Shown here in pieces: positions 1 to 5,588 of a stretch of 5,588 nt of DNA. Within the stretch, counting starts at the first letter, position 1; the number at the start of each line of letters is the position of its first letter. Made by a program: the position numbers and the translations under genes. The notes under the pieces are model-generated. The model saw only the letters and a list, made by a program, of their open reading frames with translations, had not been told where the DNA came from and ran no database searches. This DNA is from Verrucomicrobiota bacterium (GTDB taxonomy: Bacteria; Verrucomicrobiota; Verrucomicrobiia; Opitutales; Seribacteraceae), in the NCBI GenBank assembly GCA_014382645.1, contig JACNJI010000429.1, forward strand, positions 1 through 5,588. Reading direction: 5' to 3'.

Positions 1-218
1 TGTCAGACGAATTGGTTCCCGATGCGCCTCGTCCCGTAAATGGGGAGCTCACGTTGCCCGATGGCCCCGGATTAGGCGTAACGGTGGATGAGGGGATGCT
101 CCACAAGTACCCGTATCAGCGGGGTCCATGGAGCATTTTCGAGTTGGAATCGCCTCCGTCTAAGTTGGCCCTGAGCGGGGATCACGCCCAGCCTTGGGCG
201 GACGAAGAAGGAGGGTAG
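1..218 (+). CDS. Enolase-superfamily enzyme (mandelate racemase / sugar-acid dehydratase-like), C-terminal end only
   Basis: This is the last 71 codons of a gene that begins before the window. The frame is open from base 3 with no stop before TAG at 216-218, so the apparent TTG start at 12 is only an internal codon. The recognisable part is NGELTLPDGPGLGV at about 39-80. It matches the 'G.l.lPdgPGLGv.vd' segment that closes the barrel in the mandelate racemase / muconate lactonising branch of the enolase superfamily. Members abstract a proton alpha to a carboxylate using Mg2+, and many dehydrate sugar acids. The catalytic Lys/Asp/Glu/His residues lie upstream, so the substrate cannot be assigned. 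A tail of about 40 residues (YPYQRGPW, then a charged glycine-rich end) follows the motif. The gene converges on the ankyrin lipoprotein gene with 15 bp between stops, so a functional link is not implied. Confidence 0.72.
   Translation, partial: SDELVPDAPRPVNGELTLPDGPGLGVTVDEGMLHKYPYQRGPWSIFELESPPSKLALSGDHAQPWADEEGG
185..200. other. Perfect 6-bp GC-rich inverted repeat near the 3' end of the enolase-family gene
   Basis: CGCCCA at 185-190 pairs with TGGGCG at 195-200 around a GCCT loop, giving a strong short hairpin in RNA from either strand. It lies inside the coding sequence just before the convergent gene junction. No T-run follows on either strand, so it is not a standard intrinsic terminator. 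It might slow polymerase or protect 3' ends, or be a coding coincidence. Confidence 0.3.
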
Positions 219-235
219 GGCGGGTTATCCCGTTT
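219..235. terminator. Possible weak bidirectional terminator in the convergent junction
   Basis: The 15 bp between the two converging stop codons contain CGGG (221-224), loop TTAT and CCCG (229-232). On the + strand only a short TTT follows (233-235), inside the stop codon region of the opposite gene. The stem is only 4 bp plus a possible G-T pair. Position argues for termination here; the structure is weak. Confidence 0.22.
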
Positions 236-2327
236 AGGGACCGCTCTCGAGTTCCCAACCCGTTTTTGCTCCAGCAGCACGCAACGCATCCGCAACGACA
301 CCGTCCTTGCGAGCGATGGCCCAGTCTAAGGCGGTGGCTCCACGTTCGGCGTGGCGGGCATTCACTTCGAGGCCGAGGTCTAGGGCCTTGGCTAGAATCC
401 TGCTGTGCCCGGACATGGCCGCGGCATGAACGAGAGTGAGCCCTAGTTCATCCTTGATTCTGGGATCGGCTCCTTTTTCGAGAAGGTAATCGAAGGCATC
501 CGATTGTCCACCCGATGCTGCATATAGAAGCGGTGTGGCACCCCATCCGTCGAGAGTGTTGGCGTCGGTGGAGTTGTTATCGGGAAACTGGGCGCGTAGG
601 GCTGCGAGATCGCCGATTCCGGCCGCGACGTGCAAGGTGTTTCGCGGGGGAGCGCCACGACGTATTAGAATGGTGACGAGAGACTTGTGTCCGCCGGATG
701 CCGCGTACTCGACGAGACCGTTTCCTCGCGCGTCGGAGGCGTTCACGTCGGCGCCCGACGCGAGGAGAAGATCGAGAGTGCCCGGGTTACCAATACGGGC
801 GGCTTCCATCGCGGGGGTGGCGCCATCGTTATTGAGCAGGTCGACCGAAGCATTGCGGTCAAGCAGGAGCTGAGCCGCCGCCGGCATGCCACTCCAAGCG
901 GCCATGTGTAGGGCTGTGCGATTGGAATCATCGCGCCGGTTCACCTGCAAACCTTTGTCCAGGCATACTTTCAAAACTCCAACCTTCCCTTGCCATGCAC
1001 AGAAATGAAGAGGGGAAATGCCCCCGGCCAAGTTCAACGAGGAAATATCTTTCGTTTCCAGAATACGCATAACCGTGGGGACATCATTTCTTAGGATGGC
1101 TTCGTAGAAAGATCTCGTCGTTCGCCGAACCGAAAGAGCCTCAAGAAAAGAGAACAAGGAAGACAGTCCGTCTTCCGAGGAATCCAACCATGTGAGTTTC
1201 AGATCCAGCGACTTGGCATCGCTACCGATCGTGAGTTGCTTGGCGGTCTCGCAAGCGAGGGAGAAGGCGGGGCGATCGAGCAGGGAGGAGGAACCGGATT
1301 TCAATAAAGGACCAAGTTTGGCGAAATCCACGAGCAAGGCTGAATCGGCGCTCTTGAGCTTGGCGGGGACGGGGAAAGGAGTGATGGTGGCGTTTGCATC
1401 AGAAGGTGGAGCGAGGGCAAAGAGATGGCCACCGGATGGATTGGGGAAGGATTGCCCGGTCGCTCCTCCGGAATCAAGTAATTGAGCGAAGCGCAAAGCC
1501 CAAGAACCGGTTGCGTTGTGCTCGGAGCTAAGGCGAGCGAGGAGAAAGTGCGCAAAGGGTTGGAGAAGAGTGTTGGAGTCAGTGGCGCCGAAGAAGGCGG
1601 CAGACTGCCCCGGGACGACTTCCCATTGCAAGTTTCCGGAGGGAGTGACAGGTTCGGTTTCGGAGTTTAGGCTCCGAACCGATGCAGAGAGAGCGCCGGG
1701 AGCGGATCCTAAATCAACGGCGAAGTCAGACGCGGCAATATACAATCCAGCGGATGAAAAGCTTTCGACGAAAGAGCGGAGATTTTCGGTAGAAGCGGAA
1801 TAGGGTTGGTCCGCAAGGATACTTTGGGCATGGACGATCGATTCGGGTGATTCGCCCGTTACGATGGCACGACGACCATGTGCATTAACGACGGTGAATC
1901 CGGGAATGGATGCCTTTTCGTTGACTGGATTTGACGCGACTCCCAAGACGCTCGTTTCCGCACCTTCCACGAAAAGGTAAACCGGTTCGCCTTTCGAAAA
2001 GAGGGCGAGTGGCAAGGGCGATGGGATGGTGAAGTTTCCTTCGAAACCTGAAGCGATCCAGTCGGTTAGCTTGGCAACTGAAGAGGTTTCGATTTGCCCT
2101 GGCCGAAGAGAGAGTATCAGTTCAGCTCCCTGAGGAGGTCCGAACCATGCCTGGGTGGCGGTGCCGTTCGCTTCAGGATGAGGAGATACGGTGGCGTTTG
2201 TTTCCCCTTTGGTGGTTTGGTTTGCGTCGACGGGATCGGTGGATGGAGGGGATGCCGGATCATCCGAGCAACCAACGAAGTTGAGTAGAAGAATTAAGCC
2301 GAAAAGAATAAGCTGTGATTTTTTCAT
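234..2327 (-). CDS. Exported lipoprotein with middle unknown domain and C-terminal ankyrin repeats (697 aa)
   Basis: The start is set at the ATG at 2327, although the frame is open to 2441. From there the protein begins MKKSQLILFGLILLLNFVGC, a classic lipoprotein signal with cysteine 20 as lipidation site; the extension would bury it. C-S-D-D follows; the +2 residue is serine. Residues 21-60 are a Pro/Thr/Asn/Ala-rich linker. Residues about 61-400 form a globular domain I cannot name securely; its opening (GPPQGAELILSL, 63-74) and PVYLF (115-119) recall DUF3352/DUF4836-type exported domains. Residues about 404-690 hold about nine ankyrin repeats, with matches such as TALHMAAWSG (471-480), ASGADVNASD (523-532) and ATPLLYAASGG (597-607). 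Ankyrins bind proteins, so an envelope scaffold or receptor role is likely. No catalytic motif is seen. No clear ribosome-binding site precedes the start. The gene is divergent from the LRR gene. Confidence 0.85.
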   Translation of the reverse strand: MKKSQLILFGLILLLNFVGCSDDPASPPSTDPVDANQTTKGETNATVSPHPEANGTATQAWFGPPQGAELILSLRPGQIETSSVAKLTDWIASGFEGNFTIPSPLPLALFSKGEPVYLFVEGAETSVLGVASNPVNEKASIPGFTVVNAHGRRAIVTGESPESIVHAQSILADQPYSASTENLRSFVESFSSAGLYIAASDFAVDLGSAPGALSASVRSLNSETEPVTPSGNLQWEVVPGQSAAFFGATDSNTLLQPFAHFLLARLSSEHNATGSWALRFAQLLDSGGATGQSFPNPSGGHLFALAPPSDANATITPFPVPAKLKSADSALLVDFAKLGPLLKSGSSSLLDRPAFSLACETAKQLTIGSDAKSLDLKLTWLDSSEDGLSSLFSFLEALSVRRTTRSFYEAILRNDVPTVMRILETKDISSLNLAGGISPLHFCAWQGKVGVLKVCLDKGLQVNRRDDSNRTALHMAAWSGMPAAAQLLLDRNASVDLLNNDGATPAMEAARIGNPGTLDLLLASGADVNASDARGNGLVEYAASGGHKSLVTILIRRGAPPRNTLHVAAGIGDLAALRAQFPDNNSTDANTLDGWGATPLLYAASGGQSDAFDYLLEKGADPRIKDELGLTLVHAAAMSGHSRILAKALDLGLEVNARHAERGATALDWAIARKDGVVADALRAAGAKTGWELESGP
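258..1118 (-). repeat. Ankyrin-repeat array inside the lipoprotein (about nine units)
   Basis: Units of about 30-34 residues begin near residues 404, 437, 470, 503, 535, 563, 597, 630 and 664. The most regular are those at 437 (SPLHFCAWQGK), 470 (RTALHMAAWSG), 503 (ATPAMEAARIG) and 597 (ATPLLYAASGG). The first is a degenerate cap starting FYEAILRNDV. The fifth lacks the usual T-P-L signature (GNGLVEYAASGG), is shortened and ends at RRGAPPRN. The last ends in ALDWAIARK, then AAGAK. The array is protein-level; DNA identity between units is low, so it looks old rather than recently expanded. Confidence 0.85.
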
Positions 2328-2550
2328 TTTATATGGGGGTCTAAAATTAGAATTCACATAATCAGCCTCCGCCACAAATAAAAAATCTCGTTTGCGTGAA
2401 GAGAATGCAAAATGGTTCCAATTTTTCGAGCAATTACACACTCTGCGAAAGCCGCGAAGATTGCGATGCCTTCCTCGTTTTTGATTTTTTGCCAGAAACA
2501 GTAAGTGGCGACTTGCATTGTGCGAGAGAAGTCACTAATAAAAAGAATCA
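2328..2550. promoter_or_regulatory. Divergent intergenic region between the lipoprotein and LRR genes
   Basis: These 223 bp separate two divergent starts and must carry promoters both ways, but no site is convincing. Toward the LRR gene, TTGCAT (2513-2518) lies 17 bp before TAATAA (2536-2541). That -10 is a poor match and sits only about 10 bp from the GTG start, so this promoter would give an almost leaderless mRNA. Toward the lipoprotein, the sequence just upstream of the ATG is AT-rich with a run of Cs but no purine-rich ribosome-binding site. Small open frames cross the region on the minus strand but resemble no protein I know. A stretch at about 2440-2475 may be a worn intergenic repeat (see findings). 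Confidence 0.4.
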
Positions 2551-3537
2551 GTGGTAGATTTGACGGTGGATTACAAAAGCGGTTCTTCATTCGTGGCTCC
2601 GTTTCCGGATGTCGTTAATTCGTGCGAGGAGGAACTCGAGATTCGAGGTTTTCCTTGTCGTGTGCGCGTCGTGCACGGGGGAGTCTGCATAACGCCTCTT
2701 TCCAGTTCGCCGGGCAACCTATCGTTTCTGAAAGATTTCCCGGTACGGGAACTGGACTTGAGCGAATGCCCGATGAGCGACATCTCCTCCTTGGGAAATC
2801 TACAGTTAAAGGGGTTGTCCCTGAAGGGACACATGTTGTCCGACCTGTCCCCGCTAAGAGGGATGCCGTTGGAATGGATAGACCTTTCGCGTACCTCTAT
2901 TTCCGATCTCTCTCCGTTAAGCGGATCTCCCCTCCAGCGGGTAATTCTGCAAAGGACACCAGTGGAAGACCTTGGAGCACTGGTCGAAAGTCCGATCACC
3001 GATCTCGATCTGGGGCTTTCGAAGATAACGAATCTGCACTTCCTCCAAAAACTTCCGTTAACCCGCTTGATTTTACTAAGAACGGAAGTGGACGACATAT
3101 CCCCCTTGCGACACCTTGCTTTGGAAGAACTCGACTTGAGTGGTACCGGCGTGACAAACATTCGCCCCTTGCGCGGCATGCCACTGCGAATCCTTCAGTG
3201 TAGAGCTACGCCAATTTCCGATCTCTCGCCGCTGCAAGGGATGCCTATAGAAGTTCTCAGGCTTTCGGGTTCGGCAGTGACTGACCTTGCGCCCCTCACT
3301 GAATGCCCCGTTAAGGAAATCACTCTAACAGGTCTTTCAATTGACAACCTTGAACCCCTGTCCCGTATGCCCTTGCGGCGGCTTATGGTAACGGCAAAAG
3401 ACTTTTCTTACGATCAACTCGATTTTCTTTCCGGTCTGCAACAGTTGGAATTTTTAGGGGAAGCGGGGGATCCAGACGATCAAACACCGGATGTTTTTTT
3501 GAAGCGAGTCGCAGGAAGTGACCGCTTGACATCCTAA
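2551..3537 (+). CDS. Leucine-rich-repeat protein (328 aa, probably cytoplasmic)
   Basis: The frame is closed by TAA at 2539-2541 and the first usable start is GTG at 2551; the first in-frame ATG is residue 75, already inside the repeats, so GTG is chosen. Only an A-rich stretch with AAGA (2543-2546) could serve as ribosome-binding site. Residues 1-58 form a unique N-terminal segment with three cysteines (25, 36, 46) and no signal peptide or membrane segment. Residues 59-268 are ten consecutive 21-residue LRRs with consensus PLxxMPLxxLxLsxTxIsDLS. An eleventh, irregular unit leads into a charged C-terminal tail (about 305-328). The repeat style resembles SDS22/internalin-like LRRs and those fused to Ser/Thr kinases in Verrucomicrobiota, Lentisphaerota and Planctomycetota, but no kinase domain is present. 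LRR arcs bind proteins; the partner is unknown. It is first in a tight series, 17 bp before the small ORF. Confidence 0.85.
   Translation: MVDLTVDYKSGSSFVAPFPDVVNSCEEELEIRGFPCRVRVVHGGVCITPLSSSPGNLSFLKDFPVRELDLSECPMSDISSLGNLQLKGLSLKGHMLSDLSPLRGMPLEWIDLSRTSISDLSPLSGSPLQRVILQRTPVEDLGALVESPITDLDLGLSKITNLHFLQKLPLTRLILLRTEVDDISPLRHLALEELDLSGTGVTNIRPLRGMPLRILQCRATPISDLSPLQGMPIEVLRLSGSAVTDLAPLTECPVKEITLTGLSIDNLEPLSRMPLRRLMVTAKDFSYDQLDFLSGLQQLEFLGEAGDPDDQTPDVFLKRVAGSDRLTS
2725..3354 (+). repeat. Ten gap-free 63-bp (21-residue) LRR units
   Basis: Units run at residues 59-79, 80-100, 101-121, 122-142, 143-163, 164-184, 185-205, 206-226, 227-247 and 248-268, with no insertion or deletion. Each follows x-L-x-x-x-P/A-L-x-x-L-x-L-x-x-x-x-I/V-x-D/N-L/I-S. 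Units 3 (PLRGMPLEWIDLSRTSISDL), 7 (PLRHLALEELDLSGTGVTNI) and 8 (PLRGMPLRILQCRATPISDL) are the closest to each other. Codons differ between units, so the array is not a fresh DNA duplication, yet its length register is perfect. Confidence 0.85.
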
Positions 3538-3545
3538 ACCAAATC

Positions 3546-3550
3546 AGGAA
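3546..3550 (+). promoter_or_regulatory. Shine-Dalgarno site of the small ORF
   Basis: AGGAA ends close to the ATG at 3555; AGGA to ATG spacing is 5 nt. It is the clearest ribosome-binding site among the starts in the window and supports translation of the small ORF. The large membrane-protein gene has no purine-rich site before its own ATG and may depend on this one through coupling. Confidence 0.5.
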
Positions 3551-3554
3551 AACC

Positions 3555-3647
3555 ATGTCAAAAGCTAGAAAAAGTGATTCATTCATAGAAATCAAACTTT
3601 TCATGGAAGTGAGAACGGTTTACATGATCTACCCCGACCAAGCATGA
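3555..3647 (+). CDS. Small ORF of 30 codons, translationally coupled to the membrane-protein gene
   Basis: ATG at 3555 is preceded by AGGAA at 3546-3550 and the frame ends at TGA 3645-3647. That stop overlaps the ATG at 3644 of the next gene as ATGA, the classic arrangement for translational coupling by a terminating ribosome. The 30-residue peptide starts MSKARKSDSF and ends IYPDQA. It is basic at the N-terminus, has no clear membrane segment, signal peptide or known domain, and I do not recognise it. It starts 17 bp after the LRR stop, so it fills the whole gap between two larger genes. It could be a real small protein, or a leader whose translation delivers ribosomes to the next start, which lacks its own Shine-Dalgarno. 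Its reality rests on start context and overlap, not on homology. Confidence 0.5.
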   Translation: MSKARKSDSFIEIKLFMEVRTVYMIYPDQA

Positions 3648-5588
3648 ACTTCTTCACCTTGACGATCGGTGCGGCCGCACTATTTATCGCGGGATGCGCG
3701 GCTTATTTCAGCGTAAGGGGAATAGCGCTGACGTTCGGTTCCGTTAGCGCTTTCACCATCCCCATCATCATCATGGCCTCGAGCCTGGAGTTCGGCAAGT
3801 TGGTAGCCGCCTCCTTCCTGTACCGTCACTGGAAGACCTGCAACAAGACCTTGCGTCTGTACCTGCTGATCGCGGTCGGAGTTCTCGTCTGCATCACCTC
3901 CGCAGGGATTTATGGTTACCTAACCCAAGCCTTTGACGAAACCCTTAATCAAATTGAGGGATATGAGAAGCAAATCTCTAGCTTGCAAGTGCAGCAACGA
4001 GAGTACGACCGTCAAGTCGCCGCTTATCGTGAGTCGGGCGCCAAGGGGTCGCTTATTCGCGAAGAAAAGCATGCCGAGGAACGAGCGCGACTGGAAAGTT
4101 ACATCGCAGCACGTCGCAAAGACATAGGAGCCACAGAGGCAGCCAAGGCCAGCCTTAGCCAGGAAGCCGATCAAACTATTCTCGGTGAAAGAGAACGCCG
4201 TGAAGCGGAAAAGACTCGTATCGAGGGTTTCATAACAGGTCGCAAGGGAAACGTTGACAAACTTGAGACTCAAAAAGAATCGATGAAGATGGAGGTGGAC
4301 CTGCGAATCGTATCCGAATTAAAGGGCATCGAAAAAGTAAACGATCGAATATCAGAACTCGATGCATCCGTAAAAGTCTATCGCGACAAAGGTCCCGGAG
4401 GACTCTTCAAGGAGGATGGACTCAAACAAGCGGCGACATTACTCGAGACTCAAGGACCGGAAAGAGAGTCCCTGCGTTCTCAAATTGTTGCCTTTAACGC
4501 CAATGCGCAGAAAGCCCGCGATGACCTCGCTGTTCAGCACGCAGCCTTGGATCAACGAATAACGGGACTGCAGCAGGAAGTCAGTAAGGCTAGCATGCAG
4601 ATAACCGGGTTGACTACCGGGGGAGCCGAACAGGCAGACAATATTCGAACCGCTCTCGAGAATCTTCGCAATGCTCGTTCCTCGGTAGACGAACGCATTG
4701 TCGCATTGGAGGACGAAATTGCCGAAGCCAGCCGAAAAATCACTCAATTCAGTGAAACGGAGAGTGCATTTGGTCCAGACAGCTCTGCTGAACTCGAAGC
4801 CAAGAAAGCTGGGCTTCTTGCAAAAAAAGAAGATGCCGAACAGCAAATCCTTAAGATTCAGGGAGACATTAGGCTGGCTGACATAGGATCATTCAAATTT
4901 ATCGCTCGCGCCTTCGACTCGTCAATTGAGGAAGCGGAAGCAACTGGTGATGCCACCCTTATTCGTGAAGCCAATGCAACCGGAGTGAACCGAGTGGTGA
5001 AATGGTTTATCCTCATACTCGTGTTGGTCTTTGACCCACTTGCCGTAACCCTTGTCGTTGCCTTCAACGCATCTCTAATGAAGGCGAAAATTGTGAGCGG
5101 CGCTTCATCCGATGGGGCAGTCACTCTTGGTGAAGGGACTTCGATTGTTATGGATGCGATGGGAGAAAGCAATCCCGGCGACAAGCTTTGGACGAGACTA
5201 GGCTTGCTTCCTATATTTCTAGTGATTGGTTTGGTTGTTCTTTGGGGAGGTTACCAGTTTCTGGGAGACAGTGATGAAGCCGCTTCCACAAGAAACGGTT
5301 TTTCGGACGGGAAATCTTCAAAGACTAATCGACAAAAAGATTCCAAAGCATTTGGATACCTACCAGACGACGCCTTTGCCGCCTTCGCATTTACGGGGGC
5401 TCGCGGGATGGAAGAAGTCGGGATTCCCAAGATTGTGCTCGATGGTTTTGTTCGCCGAGCTCCTTTCGTCCGCAACGTATGCTGGGATCCCGAGGCGTGC
5501 GGCGTGGCAAACGACGGACGTTTTCTCTATTTCCTTAAATTCCCCGGACAGCTTCAACGCTCGGAGCGCGAGAGCGATGTTCTTTTAG
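3644..5588 (+). CDS. Multi-span membrane protein with long coiled coil and C-terminal domain; phage-like; 3' end beyond the window
   Basis: The frame opens after TGA 3575-3577, first ATG at 3644, and stays open for 648 codons to the window edge. Predicted membrane segments: about 4-22, 28-46, 72-95, 452-475 and 519-538. Residues about 98-415 are a charged, Gln/Glu-rich coiled coil. The N-terminal part has AAYFSVRGIA (19-28), SLEFGKLVAASFLYRHW (47-63) and ITSAGIYGYL (84-93); segment 4 has VFDPLAV (462-468). This combination recalls an uncharacterised membrane protein of marine T4-like phages (from memory). The basic loop 52-71 should be cytoplasmic, placing the coiled coil and the C-terminal domain (about 570 onward, cysteines 613 and 619) outside. 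IAGC at 15-18 looks like a lipobox but lacks a basic n-region. The five-span layout and phage-like core are visible; the function is not. It overlaps the small ORF by 4 bp and probably shares its transcript with the LRR gene. Confidence 0.85.
   Translation, partial: MNFFTLTIGAAALFIAGCAAYFSVRGIALTFGSVSAFTIPIIIMASSLEFGKLVAASFLYRHWKTCNKTLRLYLLIAVGVLVCITSAGIYGYLTQAFDETLNQIEGYEKQISSLQVQQREYDRQVAAYRESGAKGSLIREEKHAEERARLESYIAARRKDIGATEAAKASLSQEADQTILGERERREAEKTRIEGFITGRKGNVDKLETQKESMKMEVDLRIVSELKGIEKVNDRISELDASVKVYRDKGPGGLFKEDGLKQAATLLETQGPERESLRSQIVAFNANAQKARDDLAVQHAALDQRITGLQQEVSKASMQITGLTTGGAEQADNIRTALENLRNARSSVDERIVALEDEIAEASRKITQFSETESAFGPDSSAELEAKKAGLLAKKEDAEQQILKIQGDIRLADIGSFKFIARAFDSSIEEAEATGDATLIREANATGVNRVVKWFILILVLVFDPLAVTLVVAFNASLMKAKIVSGASSDGAVTLGEGTSIVMDAMGESNPGDKLWTRLGLLPIFLVIGLVVLWGGYQFLGDSDEAASTRNGFSDGKSSKTNRQKDSKAFGYLPDDAFAAFAFTGARGMEEVGIPKIVLDGFVRRAPFVRNVCWDPEACGVANDGRFLYFLKFPGQLQRSERESDVLL

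Noticed and set aside
535..911. Plus-strand ORFs inside the ankyrin region
   Set aside because: They are antisense to clear ankyrin repeats and are rich in Arg/Ser/Pro as expected for shadow frames.
2328..2441. 38-codon N-terminal extension of the lipoprotein frame to an upstream ATG at 2441
   Set aside because: It would bury a textbook type II signal peptide that begins at 2327, and the added residues show no recognisable pattern.
2495..2540. Imperfect inverted repeat AGTG..ACTT / AAGTCACT before the LRR start as an operator
   Set aside because: One arm carries a 3-nt interruption and the match is short; it is not distinguishable from chance.
2354..2590. 78-codon minus-strand ORF across the divergent region
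   Set aside because: It overlaps the start of the LRR gene, resembles no protein and probably comes from low-complexity intergenic sequence.
3686..3697. Lipobox-like IAGC at residues 15-18 of the membrane protein
   Set aside because: There is no basic residue before it, and further membrane segments follow at once; it is better read as part of the first membrane segment.
3920..5184. Minus-strand ORFs at 3920-4273, 4439-4846 and 4858-5184
   Set aside because: All are opposite the continuous coiled-coil and membrane frame, have no domain pattern, and reflect its codon bias.
5226..5588. 120-codon + strand ORF ending exactly at the window edge
   Set aside because: It lies in a different frame from the long membrane-protein gene, which continues the fifth membrane segment and C-terminal domain without a break through the same bases.

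Overview
The window looks like chromosomal DNA of a Verrucomicrobiota- or Planctomycetota-type bacterium, possibly marine. This placement is inferred from protein style: a 21-residue leucine-rich-repeat protein rich in 'DLSPLxGMPL' units, an ankyrin-repeat lipoprotein, and mostly weak ribosome-binding sites. No rRNA, tRNA or other taxonomic marker is present. I see no insertion sequence, CRISPR array or integrase.

Left part (1-2327): the 3' end of an enolase-superfamily (mandelate racemase / sugar-acid dehydratase-like) gene on the + strand meets, tail to tail across about 15 bp, a minus-strand gene for a 697-residue lipoprotein. That protein has a type II signal peptide, a low-complexity linker, a middle domain I cannot name with confidence, and about nine C-terminal ankyrin repeats. 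A 223-bp divergent intergenic region (2328-2550) follows.

Right part (2551-5588): three + strand genes are packed like an operon. The first is a 328-residue cytoplasmic LRR protein with ten gap-free 21-residue repeats. The second is a 30-codon small ORF with the best Shine-Dalgarno in the window. Its stop overlaps the start of the third (ATGA), a long gene that runs off the window without a stop (at least 648 codons). Its product has three N-terminal membrane segments, a coiled coil of about 310 residues with an internal duplication, a fourth segment with a 'VFDPLAV' motif, a fifth membrane segment and a C-terminal globular domain. The membrane and coiled-coil part resembles, from memory, an uncharacterised membrane protein family of marine T4-like phages.

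How they may work together is inference. The LRR protein is probably a cytoplasmic binding partner, and the membrane protein would place its coiled coil and C-terminal domain outside the inner membrane. That C-terminal domain shows a similar spaced pattern to the middle domain of the divergently encoded lipoprotein, so the neighbours may share an envelope function. The reaction or ligand cannot be read from the sequence.
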